From: Longimicrobiaceae bacterium
GTDB taxonomy: Bacteria; Gemmatimonadota; Gemmatimonadetes; Longimicrobiales; Longimicrobiaceae
Direction: 5' to 3'
Length of the DNA stretch: 43,615 nucleotides
Assembly (NCBI GenBank): GCA_030447645.1
Contig: JAUJOM010000005.1
Location: forward strand, 1-43,615
A program made the position numbers and the translations under genes. Under the pieces are notes generated by a model. The model saw only the letters and a list, made by a program, of their open reading frames with translations, was not told where the DNA came from and searched no databases. Shown piece after piece: positions 28,490 to 37,318 of the stretch (position 1 is its first letter; each line of letters begins with the position of its first letter).

Positions 28490-29467
28490 ATGACCCCGGT
28501 CCTCGCCCTACTGCCTCCACCTCCCGAGACGCAAGCTCCGCCCGAACCGATCTTCCCGGTGCGGGCGCCGCTGCGCCGTTGGGGTGCGGCCCGGCCGTTT
28601 GCGCACCGCACGCCTCGTCGGTTGGTCTTCGTGTCAGTCGTGGCGCACCTGCTGCTGCTCGTCGCGGCGGTTTCCTTCCTGCGCATCGGGCGCGAATTGG
28701 CCGGGCCCCGCTCTGCTGTGACTTCGCCGGATCAGGAGGAACAGCTTACCTACCTTGACATCGGGGCTGCTGGTAGTGGCGTGAGTGCGGTGCCAGCTCC
28801 AGCTGCTGGAGGTGAGACAGGCGAAACAGCGGACACCGCGGGGGCGCGCATCCCCGCACTGCCCGTAGCGGCAAGGGGACCTGGTGTTCCCGCGCCCGTG
28901 GTGCCAAGCGGCGCACGCGGCCGGGCCGGCAATCCGGCTGCGCGGGCCGGTGTTTCCGCGGGTGCCGCCGGGGTGCCGGGTGGGACTGGGACGGCCCCTG
29001 GGCGCGCGAGTGGCGGGGCAGGTAGCGTTTTTGAGCCCGGCTACCGCGATCCACGCCTGTACGTGACGCCCACGGCTCCGCCGCCCCCACCCGAGCCCAC
29101 TGAGCACGAGCGCTACATGGCCCAACTTGAGGTACGCCTGGGCACCGCGAACGACAGCATCGCGGCGGAAGCGCAGCGGGCACGGAACGCACTGGACTGG
29201 ACCGTGAAGGACAAGAACGGCAAGCGCTGGGGCGTGGGTCCCGACGGCAAGGTGGTCATTGGAGGTGTGGAGATTCCCGTGCCAATTCGGGTTCCGCCCG
29301 GTGATCGGGACAAGGAGGAAAATGCGGCCCGCCGTGAACGAGAGCGCCAGGCGATCCGCAACGACGAAGCCACACGGGAGCGGCGGGAAGTGATGCAGGA
29401 GCGCATCCGCGCCACCCGTGAACGCAAGGACGCGGAGCGTCGCAAGCAGCGCGAGGGCGGGCGATAG
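28490..29467 (+). CDS. Single-pass membrane protein with GA-rich periplasmic linker, unknown function
   Basis: The 325-residue product has a basic cytoplasmic N-terminus (residues 1-45, Pro-rich), one membrane segment near residues 45-65 (VVAHLLLLVAAVSFL), then about 130 residues of low-complexity Gly-Ala-Pro sequence, as in TonB- or TolA-like spanners. The C-terminal part holds a compact block, DWTVKDKNGKRWGVGPDGKV, then IGGVEIPVPI, and a highly charged helical tail of Arg and Glu. This layout suggests an envelope-spanning protein, but it lacks a recognisable TonB box or TonB C domain. ATG 28490 has a GGGGAG site; the ATG at 28460 lies further up without one. Function unknown. Confidence 0.7.
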   Translation: MTPVLALLPPPPETQAPPEPIFPVRAPLRRWGAARPFAHRTPRRLVFVSVVAHLLLLVAAVSFLRIGRELAGPRSAVTSPDQEEQLTYLDIGAAGSGVSAVPAPAAGGETGETADTAGARIPALPVAARGPGVPAPVVPSGARGRAGNPAARAGVSAGAAGVPGGTGTAPGRASGGAGSVFEPGYRDPRLYVTPTAPPPPPEPTEHERYMAQLEVRLGTANDSIAAEAQRARNALDWTVKDKNGKRWGVGPDGKVVIGGVEIPVPIRVPPGDRDKEENAARRERERQAIRNDEATRERREVMQERIRATRERKDAERRKQREGGR

Positions 29468-29545
29468 CTGGAACGCGACTTGCACCCCGGGCGTCCCGTC
29501 CGCGCGGCTTGCGCGTGGGGGTACAAAACGGCTTTCGGGGAGCTT

Positions 29546-30379
29546 ATGTGGGACTTTCAAGACCGGAATGACGACGATTTCACCGCTAATGCACTGACCT
29601 TCGGTCTGGGCGCGATTGGCGGTTTGGCATTGGGGGTCCTGCTGTCTGGCCGATTCCGGCCGCAGGCGGCCGTGGATCTGGGGGAAGACCTTTCGGAGCG
29701 CGTGCGGGATGTCGCCCGGCGGGTTCGCCCGGCGCGGCTGCTTCGCCGAGACGAAGAGCAGGTAGGAATCAGTGCCCTGGAAGACGAGGTGCTGGGCGCC
29801 TTCCTGGCCGATCAAACCACCAGTCGGCACGCCATCGAGATCGGGGCGATCAGCCGGGGTATCGTGGAGCTTTCCGGCTCCGTGGAAACCGAGGAAGATG
29901 CCGACTACGCGGTGCGCCTCGCCGGACGCGTCGCCGGCGTTCACAGCGTGATCAACCGCCTGGAAATCGAGCATAAGCCGCGCCGCGCCGCCGGGCGCGC
30001 CGGCCACGACCTACAACGTGAAGGGAACAGGATCGGCATGGGATCACGACGGCAGGGGCGCGAAACGGATCCGGATCGTCCAGACGATTCGCAGACGATT
30101 CTCGGCGGAGCGCTGGAGGAGGCGGACCGGGACCAGTTCGCGGACGAGGGCTACGGCTCCCGTCCCCGCAATGCGGAGCGCCCGGAGATCCAGGAGGCAA
30201 ACCGAACCAACTTCAGCGAAGACGAGCTGGACAATCAGGATCCGCACGGCAAGCACGCCGCGGTCACTCTGGACAGTGCACCGCAGCAGCTCAACGCCGA
30301 AGGCCAGGTGGGTGAGGGACTCAAGCCCGGAGTTAAGCTGGCGCTGGAGCAGGCGGACGTCCCGGTTAAGCCGGAGTGA
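29546..30379 (+). CDS. BON-domain protein with one membrane anchor
   Basis: The 277-residue protein has a hydrophobic segment near residues 14-33 (LTFGLGAIGGLALGVLLSG), a short basic region, and a BON domain at about residues 80-145 (LEDEVLGAFLADQTTSR, then IVELSGSVETEEDADYAVRL, GVHSVINRLEIEH). BON domains occur in periplasmic and membrane-associated proteins and are thought to bind phospholipid surfaces. The remainder is acidic, repetitive and probably disordered. ATG 29546 follows a GGGGAG site. It ends overlapping yqeY (GTGA). A gene of this kind is common, but its role here is unknown. Confidence 0.8.
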   Translation: MWDFQDRNDDDFTANALTFGLGAIGGLALGVLLSGRFRPQAAVDLGEDLSERVRDVARRVRPARLLRRDEEQVGISALEDEVLGAFLADQTTSRHAIEIGAISRGIVELSGSVETEEDADYAVRLAGRVAGVHSVINRLEIEHKPRRAAGRAGHDLQREGNRIGMGSRRQGRETDPDRPDDSQTILGGALEEADRDQFADEGYGSRPRNAERPEIQEANRTNFSEDELDNQDPHGKHAAVTLDSAPQQLNAEGQVGEGLKPGVKLALEQADVPVKPE

Positions 30380-30816
30380 GTGACACCACGCTGAAAGAAA
30401 CCGTCCGGGCGGACCTCAACTCCGCCCGGCGCGAGCGCGACAAGCTCCGCACCACGGTTCTCACCACTCTGCTGTCGGAGGCGAGGAATCGGGAGATCGA
30501 GCTAGGGCGCGAGCTGTCCGACGACGATGTGCTCGCCCTGGCGACTTCGGCGATCAAGCGGCGGCGCGAGGCCGCTGAGCAGATGCGAGCCGGCGGCCGG
30601 GAAGAGCTTGCGCTGAAGGAGGAGCAGGAAGCCGTGATCCTGCAGGGCTACCTGCCGCCGCAGCTTAGCGAGGGCGAAGTAAGCGAAATGATCCGCGAAG
30701 CCATTGCGGGCGGCGCCAACAACCTCGGAGCTGTCATGAAGATGGTATCGGCCCAGGTCAAGGGGCGCTTCGAGGGGCGCGAACTGAACCGGCTGGTGCG
30801 GGAAGCGCTCGGCTGA
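30376..30816 (+). CDS. yqeY: YqeY/GatB-like protein
   Basis: A 146-residue helical protein of the YqeY family, which resembles the tail domain of GatB and may bind tRNA. Signs: LKETVRADLNSARRERDKLR, LTTLLSEARNREIELG, KRRREAAEQMRAGGREELA, ILQGYLPPQLSEGEVSEMI and GAVMKMVSAQVKGRFEGREL. GTG start overlaps the BON gene stop. Family members stand alone in many genomes and often neighbour rpsU or dnaG; here dnaG is 3.4 kb downstream. The convergent small membrane gene begins one base after the stop. Confidence 0.9.
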   Translation: MSDTTLKETVRADLNSARRERDKLRTTVLTTLLSEARNREIELGRELSDDDVLALATSAIKRRREAAEQMRAGGREELALKEEQEAVILQGYLPPQLSEGEVSEMIREAIAGGANNLGAVMKMVSAQVKGRFEGRELNRLVREALG

Positions 30817-30817
30817 G

Positions 30818-31111
30818 TTAGCCGAGCAGGTCCGCAATGGAGTCCAGCACCACACCCCGGCCCTGGTTCCCCATTTCGTACGCCTGGATGCGGAGCAGCG
30901 TCGCCCGGTCAAGCTCCGCCGACCCCAGGAAGTCGATCAGCGTGTCGCGATCCATACCATCGTAGCCCAGGATGGGCTCGGGTGAGCCGGCGTCCATCTT
31001 ATCCCCCCGCGTGCCACCGAGCGGGAGCCACCCACCGGTTTCGGCATCCTGGAAGGCCACCACGATCACTCCCACGGCGGCCGCGGCTACCAGCGCTTTG
31101 AGCAGATTCAT
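30818..31111 (-). CDS. Small membrane-anchored protein of unknown function, operon with the DtxR-family regulator
   Basis: The 97-residue minus-strand product has an N-terminal membrane or signal segment (LLKALVAAAAVGVIVVAF), then a short acidic domain (YDGMDRDTLIDFLGSAELD, LLRIQAYEMGNQGRG). Its start overlaps the regulator stop (ATGA at 31108-31111), so it is translationally coupled to it. It may be an exported or membrane-bound partner, but I cannot name a family. The GC pattern matches its neighbours, so it looks real. Confidence 0.6.
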   Translation of the reverse strand: MNLLKALVAAAAVGVIVVAFQDAETGGWLPLGGTRGDKMDAGSPEPILGYDGMDRDTLIDFLGSAELDRATLLRIQAYEMGNQGRGVVLDSIADLLG

Positions 31112-31791
31112 GCCGGGCGCGAACGCAAATCCCCTGCCACCTCCGAGGTCACGAGGATGCCTTCTGCCAGCGCGTGCGCGATGGTCGCGGAAGCGCCGTT
31201 GACCGCGAGCGAGATCGGCCCCTCGGCGGGCGCCTTGCCGACGACCCGCACCGCCGCACCGGGCCGGAGATTGAGCGAGCCGAGGTAGCGAAGTTGCTCC
31301 GGGTCTTCGATCCGCACCTCCACCACCTCGCTCTCCATGCCGACCTCAAGCTCGGCGAGCGCAGGATACTCCACGCGGTCCACCTCGCCAGCCGCGGACG
31401 GGATAGAGGAGCCGTGGGGGTCTCGCGCGGGCTCTCCCAGCAGCCGGGCGAGCCGCTCGATGAGCTCGTCGCTGGCGGCGTGCTCCAATCGTTCCGCCTC
31501 TTCGTGTACCCGGTCCCACTCGTAGCCGAGAGTTTCCGCCAGGAAGAGCTCCAGCACCCGGTGACGACGAATGATCCGCAGCGCGGCCAGCTCTCCCGCG
31601 GCCGTCAGGCGCACCCCATGATACGGTTCATGGCGGAGCAGCCGCTGCTCGGCGAGGCGCTTGACCATGGCGGTCACCGCCGCGGCAGTCAGGCCGAGCC
31701 GCTCCGCGATCCGCGAGGTGGATACGGGGGACTCGCCCTGCTGGAGCATCCACACGGCCTTGAGGTAGTCCTCGACGGCGGAGGTGTACAT
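31108..31791 (-). CDS. DtxR/MntR-family metal-dependent transcriptional regulator
   Basis: The 227-residue protein has an N-terminal winged helix (VEDYLKAVWMLQQGESPVST, SRIAERLGLTAAAVTAMVKR), the metal-binding and dimer domain (RVLELFLAETLGYEWDRVHE, EAERLEHAASDELIERL), with His/Glu/Cys-type ligand positions (H-E-E-A-E-R-L-E-H), and a C-terminal SH3-like FeoA domain (GAAVRVVGKAPAEGPISLAV). Such regulators repress iron or manganese uptake genes when Fe2+ or Mn2+ is bound; which metal is not clear. No uptake gene is nearby. Minus-strand upstream has a weak TTGACG / CAACGT promoter ending six bases before the ATG, with no Shine-Dalgarno. Confidence 0.9.
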   Translation of the reverse strand: MYTSAVEDYLKAVWMLQQGESPVSTSRIAERLGLTAAAVTAMVKRLAEQRLLRHEPYHGVRLTAAGELAALRIIRRHRVLELFLAETLGYEWDRVHEEAERLEHAASDELIERLARLLGEPARDPHGSSIPSAAGEVDRVEYPALAELEVGMESEVVEVRIEDPEQLRYLGSLNLRPGAAVRVVGKAPAEGPISLAVNGASATIAHALAEGILVTSEVAGDLRSRPA

Positions 31792-31868
31792 GGTTGCACG
31801 TTGCGGCGGGATGTCCCCGGCGTCAAGGCCACGAACCCGCTCCCCTGCTTGGGGGTACTCCCCACACC

Positions 31869-34259
31869 ATGAACTCCCACGCACTCGAAGTCCTCCAGTT
31901 CGGCCAGGCCCTGGACATTGTTGCCCGCAATGCGGCCTCGATGCTGGGTGCGGCGGCGGTGCGCGCATTGGGGCCCCGAACCGATCCTGCCCGGATCGCG
32001 AACGAGCTGGAGCGCGTGGACGAGATGCGCGCGCTGCTGGATGCGGACGGACGCTGGGGAATGCCCGCCGTTCCGGATGTGCGCGATGCGCTGGCTCGGC
32101 TTGCACTGGAAGGGGGCGTGCTGGATGCGCCGTCGCTGCGTGGGCTCGGTGTGCTGCTGGCGTCGAGCCGCGAGCTGCGGGCGGTGATCCTCCCCGCGCG
32201 CGAAACGTATCCGCTGCTCGCCACCCTGGTGGAAGGCCTGGTCCAGCTGCAGCGCGAGGAAGCGGAGATCGGGCGAGTGGTCGACGAGCACGGCGAGGTG
32301 CAGGATCACGCGTCGCCGGAGCTTGCCCGGCTGCGTAGGGAGAGCAAGGCGCTGCGCTCCCGGGTTGTCGAGCGTCTGGCCGCCTTCGCCGCGTCGCTTC
32401 CCCATGCGTACCGGGTAGCGGACGCTTCGGTGTCACTGCGCGAGGGGCGCTACGTGGTCCCCATCCGGCGCGAGGGACGCGGGGAGGTGGGAGGGATCGT
32501 GCACGGCGAGTCGGGGACCGGTGCGACGCTCTTCGTGGAGCCGCCCGTCGCCATCGCCATGATGAACCGGCTGCGGGAGCTGGAAGCGGAGGAATCGCGC
32601 GAAGTGCTGCGTATCCTTCGCGCGCTGACCGCGCTGCTCCGGCCGCACCATCCGGTGCTGCGCGCCTCGCTGGAGGCGCTGGTGGAGCTGGATTCGCTCT
32701 ACGCCCGCGGCCGCTATGCCCTGCGCGTCGGTGCTGCCATCCCGGTGGTGTTGCCGGCTGCTACCCCCGAGTACGTAGTGGTCGACGGCCGGCATCCGAT
32801 CCTGCTCGCCACCACGGAACAGGTGGTGCCGTTCGATCTGGAGATGGGCCGCGATGAGCGCACGCTGGTGATCTCGGGGCCGAACACCGGCGGCAAGACC
32901 GTGTTGCTCAAAGCCATGGGCCTGCTTTCGCTGCTTACGCAGAGCGGCGTGCTTCCCCCGGTCGGTCCCGGAACTCGCCTGCCGGTCTTCCGGGACGTGT
33001 TCGCCGATGTGGGCGACGAGCAGTCCATCGAAGAGTCGCTCTCCACCTTCGCGGCGCACCTGAAGAACATCCGCGGCGCGCTGGAAGGTGCCGGCGCCGA
33101 CTCACTGGTGCTGCTGGACGAGCTCGGGAGCGGAACGGATCCCACGGAGGGTGCGGCGCTGGCGCGGGCTACGCTCGCAGAGCTGGGTGGGCGTGGCGCG
33201 CTGACCGTGGCCACGACACACCTGGGGCAGCTCAAGCTGCTGGCGGGGGCGCTTCCGGGTGTGGTCAACGCGTCGCTGCAGTTCGATGCGGAGCAGCTAC
33301 GCTCCACCTATCGGGTCATCAAGGGTGTTCCGGGGCGCTCCTACGGCCTCGCCATCGCCCGCAGGCTCGGATTGCCAGCCGGTGTGATCGAGCGCGCGGA
33401 AGCCGAGCTTCCCCACGGGGAGCGCGACGTGGCGCGCCTGGCGCTGGAGCTGGAAACCACGGAGAAGCGGCTCGCCGAAATGTCTGCAGCGCTGGAGATC
33501 CGCCTGGCCGAAACCGACCATCTCCGCGCGGAATTGGAGCGTCGCCGCACCGCGCTACGCCAGCGGGAGGTGGACTCCGAGCGCCGTGCCCGCCAGCAGG
33601 CCCGCGACCTGCTCCTGCGCTCTCGGCAGGAGGTGGAGGCAGCCATTGATGAGGTACGCGACGCGGCCAGCAGCAACGCCGCGTTGGAGGCGGCGGCGAC
33701 GGCGGCCCGGCGGCGGGTGGAGCAGGCTGCCCTGCGCCAGCGGGAGCGTGCGCCCGTGGCCGAGGTGAAATCAGCGCCTGTGCCGCAGCATCCAGCCGGC
33801 GAGGTGAAAGCTGGCGTACGGGTGCGGATCGGATCGCTGGGCCGGACCGGTACGGTGGTGGAGCTCCGCGATGGCAAAGCAACGGTAGAGGCGGGCGGCA
33901 TGCGGCTGGTGCTGCCTCGGAGCGATCTCAGCCTGCTGCCCGCCGGAGATCAGGAACCCGCCAAGCCACAGCGCAGCGGAAATGTGGGAGGTGGCTACCT
34001 GGCCGGCGAGATCATAGCCCATCCAGAGGTGGACCTGCGCGGATTGCGGGTGGACGAGCTGCCGATGCGCATGGGTAAGGCGATGGACGATGCGATTCTG
34101 GCGGGGCTCGGCCAGTTTCGCATCATTCACGGAAAGGGTACCGGTGCGCTCCGCGAGCGCGTGCAGGAGATGCTGCGCGGTGACCCACGCATACTCGCCT
34201 TCCGCGCGGGTGAGCACGGGGAGGGTGGAACCGGTGTCACTGTGGTGGAGTTCGGCTGA
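31869..34259 (+). CDS. mutS2: Endonuclease MutS2 with C-terminal Smr domain
   Basis: The 796-residue protein suppresses homologous recombination and, in Bacillus, rescues collided ribosomes. An N-terminal helical clamp/core region leads to the ABC-type ATPase: Walker A LVISGPNTGGKTVLLKAMG (near residue 336), Walker B LVLLDELGSGTDPTEGAAL, and ATTHLGQLKLLA. A long coiled coil follows (about residues 510-650), then a KOW-like stretch and a Smr domain (EVDLRGLRVDELPMRM, IIHGKGTGALRERVQEML, near 720-780), which carries the endonuclease. No MutS1 mismatch-binding domain, as expected. I chose ATG 31869; an upstream start at 31794 adds no homology. It overlaps dnaG (TGATG). Confidence 0.95.
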   Translation: MNSHALEVLQFGQALDIVARNAASMLGAAAVRALGPRTDPARIANELERVDEMRALLDADGRWGMPAVPDVRDALARLALEGGVLDAPSLRGLGVLLASSRELRAVILPARETYPLLATLVEGLVQLQREEAEIGRVVDEHGEVQDHASPELARLRRESKALRSRVVERLAAFAASLPHAYRVADASVSLREGRYVVPIRREGRGEVGGIVHGESGTGATLFVEPPVAIAMMNRLRELEAEESREVLRILRALTALLRPHHPVLRASLEALVELDSLYARGRYALRVGAAIPVVLPAATPEYVVVDGRHPILLATTEQVVPFDLEMGRDERTLVISGPNTGGKTVLLKAMGLLSLLTQSGVLPPVGPGTRLPVFRDVFADVGDEQSIEESLSTFAAHLKNIRGALEGAGADSLVLLDELGSGTDPTEGAALARATLAELGGRGALTVATTHLGQLKLLAGALPGVVNASLQFDAEQLRSTYRVIKGVPGRSYGLAIARRLGLPAGVIERAEAELPHGERDVARLALELETTEKRLAEMSAALEIRLAETDHLRAELERRRTALRQREVDSERRARQQARDLLLRSRQEVEAAIDEVRDAASSNAALEAAATAARRRVEQAALRQRERAPVAEVKSAPVPQHPAGEVKAGVRVRIGSLGRTGTVVELRDGKATVEAGGMRLVLPRSDLSLLPAGDQEPAKPQRSGNVGGGYLAGEIIAHPEVDLRGLRVDELPMRMGKAMDDAILAGLGQFRIIHGKGTGALRERVQEMLRGDPRILAFRAGEHGEGGTGVTVVEFG

Positions 34260-36088
34260 TGGGAATGCCGGATGCCGTGATCGAGGAGGTGCGCCAGCGC
34301 GGCGACCTGGTGGAGATCGTCGGTGAACACACCCGGCTCAAGCGTGCCGGGCGTACCTTTCGTGGCCCGTGCCCCCTTCACGGTGGGGAGGGGCCCAACT
34401 TCAGTGTCGACCCCCAAAAGGGCTTCTTCCATTGCTTTGTTTGCGGAGAGGGGGGGGACATCTTCGCCTTCCCCATGAAGCATCTGGGGATGGAATTTCT
34501 GGATGCGGTCCGGTACGTAGCCGAGCGTGCCGGGGTGGAAATCCCGGATCCGCAGGATACAAGGCCACAGGTAGACCCCAACCAGCCCCTTTACAACGCC
34601 AATGCCTTCGCCGCGGACTGGTACCGCCGCCAGCTGGATAGCGACGCCGGGTGCGTTGCTCGCGAATACCTGCAAAAGCGGGGGATCGGCAGCGACGTAG
34701 TCGAGCGCTTCCGGCTCGGCTGGGCACCCGAAGCATGGACTGCCTTTGGTGATGCAGCCCGTGCTCAGGGGATACGGAACGATCAGCTTCTAGCCGTGGG
34801 CCTGGTCAAGGAGCCGAAGCAGCCCGGCCGGGAGCCGTACGACGCGCTTCGGGGACGGGTGATCTTCCCGATCGAAGACGTCGGCGGGCGTGTGATCGCC
34901 TTCGGGGGCCGGGTCCTCGACGACACCGTTCCCAAGTACCTGAACTCCTCCGATAGCTTGGTCTACCACAAGGGCCAGGAGCTTTACGGCCTGGGATGGA
35001 GCCGCGGCGCCATCCGCCGAGCGGAAGCAGCGCTCGTGGTGGAAGGCTACATGGACTATGTGTCGCTCGCGGCGCATGGTGTGGCGAACGTCGTGGCTCC
35101 GCTCGGCACCGCGCTTACCGCTGAGCAGGCGGAGCGCATTGCCCGCTACGCCCAACGTGCCATCCTGCTGTACGACAGCGACAAGGCTGGCCTGCGTGCC
35201 ACATTCCGATCCGGCGATGCATTGCTGCGCGCGGGCGTCGAGGTGCTGGTTGCCACTCTCCCCGAAGGTGAAGATCCGGACTCGCTGGTTCGCTCCAAGG
35301 GGCCCGAGGCGCTAAAGAAGTATCTGAATGACGCGGTCGACGTGCTGGACCGCAAGATCCAAATTCTGGAACTGCGGGACTTCTTCGGATCAATCGCGGG
35401 AACTCGTCGAGCCATCGATGCGCTCATACCCACGGTTCGTGCCGCCTCGGACGAGCTGCTACGCGGCGTTTACCTGCGGCGCATATCCGAAAAGACCGGT
35501 GTGCCTCAAGCCACGCTCGAGCGCGAAGTCGCCGATGTGCCCGCCCGCGACGCCCGTCCTCCGCAGGCGCCTGAGCGGCGGGAGCGCCGCGAAGGGCGCC
35601 GCACGGAAGATTTCGGCGCGCCGCAGCCAGTCAAAACAAGGCTCGGCCCGGAGCGAAGCTTGCTCCTCCTGCTCCTGCGGGATGATGCGTGGGCGGAGCG
35701 GCTAGCACGCGACGTGAGTCCCGAGGACTTTCGCGATCCCGTCTACCGGACGATCTACGAGGGGCTGCTGCACATGGAAGGTCAGCGCGACGCCGAAGGG
35801 AAATGGCTGGAAAGCTTCCCACCCGAGGTGCAGCCCGTCATCGAGGAGCTGCGCGGGAGTGAGGAGGCCGCGGATGTAGCGGCGGACAAGTTCTTTGAGG
35901 ACAACCTGCGCAGCCTTCTCGCTCGCCCACTGGAAGACCGGCTGCGAGAGATCGACCGCGAGCTGGCTGTTGCGCCCGTCGAGCAGTACATGCAGCTGAT
36001 CCTGGAGCAGCAGGAGATCCGATTGTCGATGAAGGAACGGAACCTACCCATCCAGTACGGAGTGACTCGCCAGGTCCTGCCGCAGTGA
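34259..36088 (+). CDS. dnaG: DNA primase DnaG
   Basis: The 609-residue primase makes the RNA primers for replication. CHC2-type zinc finger with C38 and H41 in GPCPLHGG and C59 and C62 in HCFVCGEGGD; primase catalytic core (RGRVIFPIEDVGGRVIAFGG); TOPRIM domain with VVEGYMDYVSLAA (E near residue 262) and LLYDSDKAGL. A Pro/Arg-rich spacer near residues 425-460 precedes the C-terminal helical region that binds the DnaB helicase. All key residues are present. Unlike many genomes, no rpoD follows; the next gene is an unrelated PLP enzyme. Start overlaps mutS2. Confidence 0.97.
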   Translation: MGMPDAVIEEVRQRGDLVEIVGEHTRLKRAGRTFRGPCPLHGGEGPNFSVDPQKGFFHCFVCGEGGDIFAFPMKHLGMEFLDAVRYVAERAGVEIPDPQDTRPQVDPNQPLYNANAFAADWYRRQLDSDAGCVAREYLQKRGIGSDVVERFRLGWAPEAWTAFGDAARAQGIRNDQLLAVGLVKEPKQPGREPYDALRGRVIFPIEDVGGRVIAFGGRVLDDTVPKYLNSSDSLVYHKGQELYGLGWSRGAIRRAEAALVVEGYMDYVSLAAHGVANVVAPLGTALTAEQAERIARYAQRAILLYDSDKAGLRATFRSGDALLRAGVEVLVATLPEGEDPDSLVRSKGPEALKKYLNDAVDVLDRKIQILELRDFFGSIAGTRRAIDALIPTVRAASDELLRGVYLRRISEKTGVPQATLEREVADVPARDARPPQAPERRERREGRRTEDFGAPQPVKTRLGPERSLLLLLLRDDAWAERLARDVSPEDFRDPVYRTIYEGLLHMEGQRDAEGKWLESFPPEVQPVIEELRGSEEAADVAADKFFEDNLRSLLARPLEDRLREIDRELAVAPVEQYMQLILEQQEIRLSMKERNLPIQYGVTRQVLPQ

Positions 36089-36172
36089 GTCCTGCGCGTT
36101 GACCGCTGTTGCGCTGGCGCTTAGCGCGAACAACTTTGCAGCGGCGCTCGGACTTGGTGCACTCAGACGGAC

Positions 36173-37261
36173 ATGACCATGGCATTTCCCACACTCGACT
36201 CGCTGGAAACCCCCGCCGCGGTGGTCGACGTGGACCGGGTCCGGGAAAATCTGCAGCGCACCGCGCGCTACTGCCGCGAGCACAACCTGGCGTGGCGCCC
36301 CCACACCAAGACCCACAAGACGCGCGAGCTGGCAGTCGAACAGCGGCGCGCCGGGGCAGTCGGACTCACGGTGGCGACGCTCCAGGAAGCCGAGGTGATT
36401 GCAGACGCCGCCGACGATCTGCTCCTGGCATATCCGGTTGTAGGTTCCGCAAAGCTGGACCGTCTACTCAGCGTACCGAGTCAGCACATCACCGTGGGGC
36501 TGGACTCGCGGGACATCCTCCGCCCACTGGCGCGGGCTGCGCGTGAGGCGGGCCGTGAGGTGGGTGTGCTCATCGAGCTTGACGCGGGAATGCGTCGGGT
36601 AGGTGTGCAAACTCCGGCCGAAGCGGTATCGCTGGCGCGGCTCGCCGCCGAACTGGGAGGCATTCGCTATCGCGGGATCATGTTTTACCCGGGGCACATT
36701 CGTGCTCCAGTCGGCGACCAGCACCCAATGGTGGACGCGCTCTCCCATTGGCTTGAGGGGTTTCTGGAAGCACTCGCCGAAGCACGATTGCAACCGGAAG
36801 TGGTGAGCGGGGGCTCCACACCCACTTTGCAACGGTCGCATCATGTGGAGGGGGTGACGGAGATCCGGCCCGGCATCGACATCTTCAACGACCGCAACAC
36901 CGCTGCCGTGGATGCGTGTGGCTGGGGAAACGTTGCGTACTCCGTGCTGGCTACGGTAGTCAGTACCGCCATCCCGGGACAGGTGGTGATCGATGCCGGG
37001 TCAAAGGCGCTTGCCAAGGAAGAGCCCCTCCCGGGCTGCACCGGGTACGGCGCGCTGCTGGATCGTCCCGAGGTGACGGTGCACGCCCTGTCCGAGGAGC
37101 ACGGCCTGATGGATGTTTCCAAGACCGACCTCCGTCTGCGCACAGGCGACCGGGTGCGTGTCATTCCGAACCATGTTTGCGTATCCGTCAACCTCCACCC
37201 ACACCTCCACGCGATTCGAGGCGACCAGGTGCTCGGCGCGTGGGAGGTTGCTCGCCGCTGA
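36173..37261 (+). CDS. D-threonine aldolase-like PLP enzyme (alanine racemase fold)
   Basis: The 362-residue product belongs to the fold-type III D-threonine aldolase / D-serine dehydratase-like group. The PLP lysine is K46 in WRPHTKTHKT. Further signs: VLIELDAGMRRVGVQTP, GIMFYPGHIR, EVVSGGSTPTL, and the C-terminal DSD1-type domain with SEEHGLMDVSKTDL and PNHVCVSVNLHPHL, supplying the H/C-type divalent metal site. D-threonine aldolases split D-threonine and related beta-hydroxy-D-amino acids into glycine and an aldehyde. Substrate here is inferred from family only. ATG 36173; a second ATG two codons in is also possible. Confidence 0.85.
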   Translation: MTMAFPTLDSLETPAAVVDVDRVRENLQRTARYCREHNLAWRPHTKTHKTRELAVEQRRAGAVGLTVATLQEAEVIADAADDLLLAYPVVGSAKLDRLLSVPSQHITVGLDSRDILRPLARAAREAGREVGVLIELDAGMRRVGVQTPAEAVSLARLAAELGGIRYRGIMFYPGHIRAPVGDQHPMVDALSHWLEGFLEALAEARLQPEVVSGGSTPTLQRSHHVEGVTEIRPGIDIFNDRNTAAVDACGWGNVAYSVLATVVSTAIPGQVVIDAGSKALAKEEPLPGCTGYGALLDRPEVTVHALSEEHGLMDVSKTDLRLRTGDRVRVIPNHVCVSVNLHPHLHAIRGDQVLGAWEVARR

Positions 37262-37318
37262 AAGTGCTGTTACGCTTTGCAATGGGGAGCGGCGAACGGT
37301 AAAACCAGGAGGTTCACG

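Noticed and set aside
28634..30007. Minus-strand frame (457 codons) opposite the GA-rich gene and BON gene
   Set aside because: Antisense shadow spanning two real plus-strand genes.
31794..31868. MutS2 starting 25 codons earlier
   Set aside because: The added residues (Pro/His/Gly-rich) lack homology and overlap the regulator's promoter region; ATG 31869 fits the family start.
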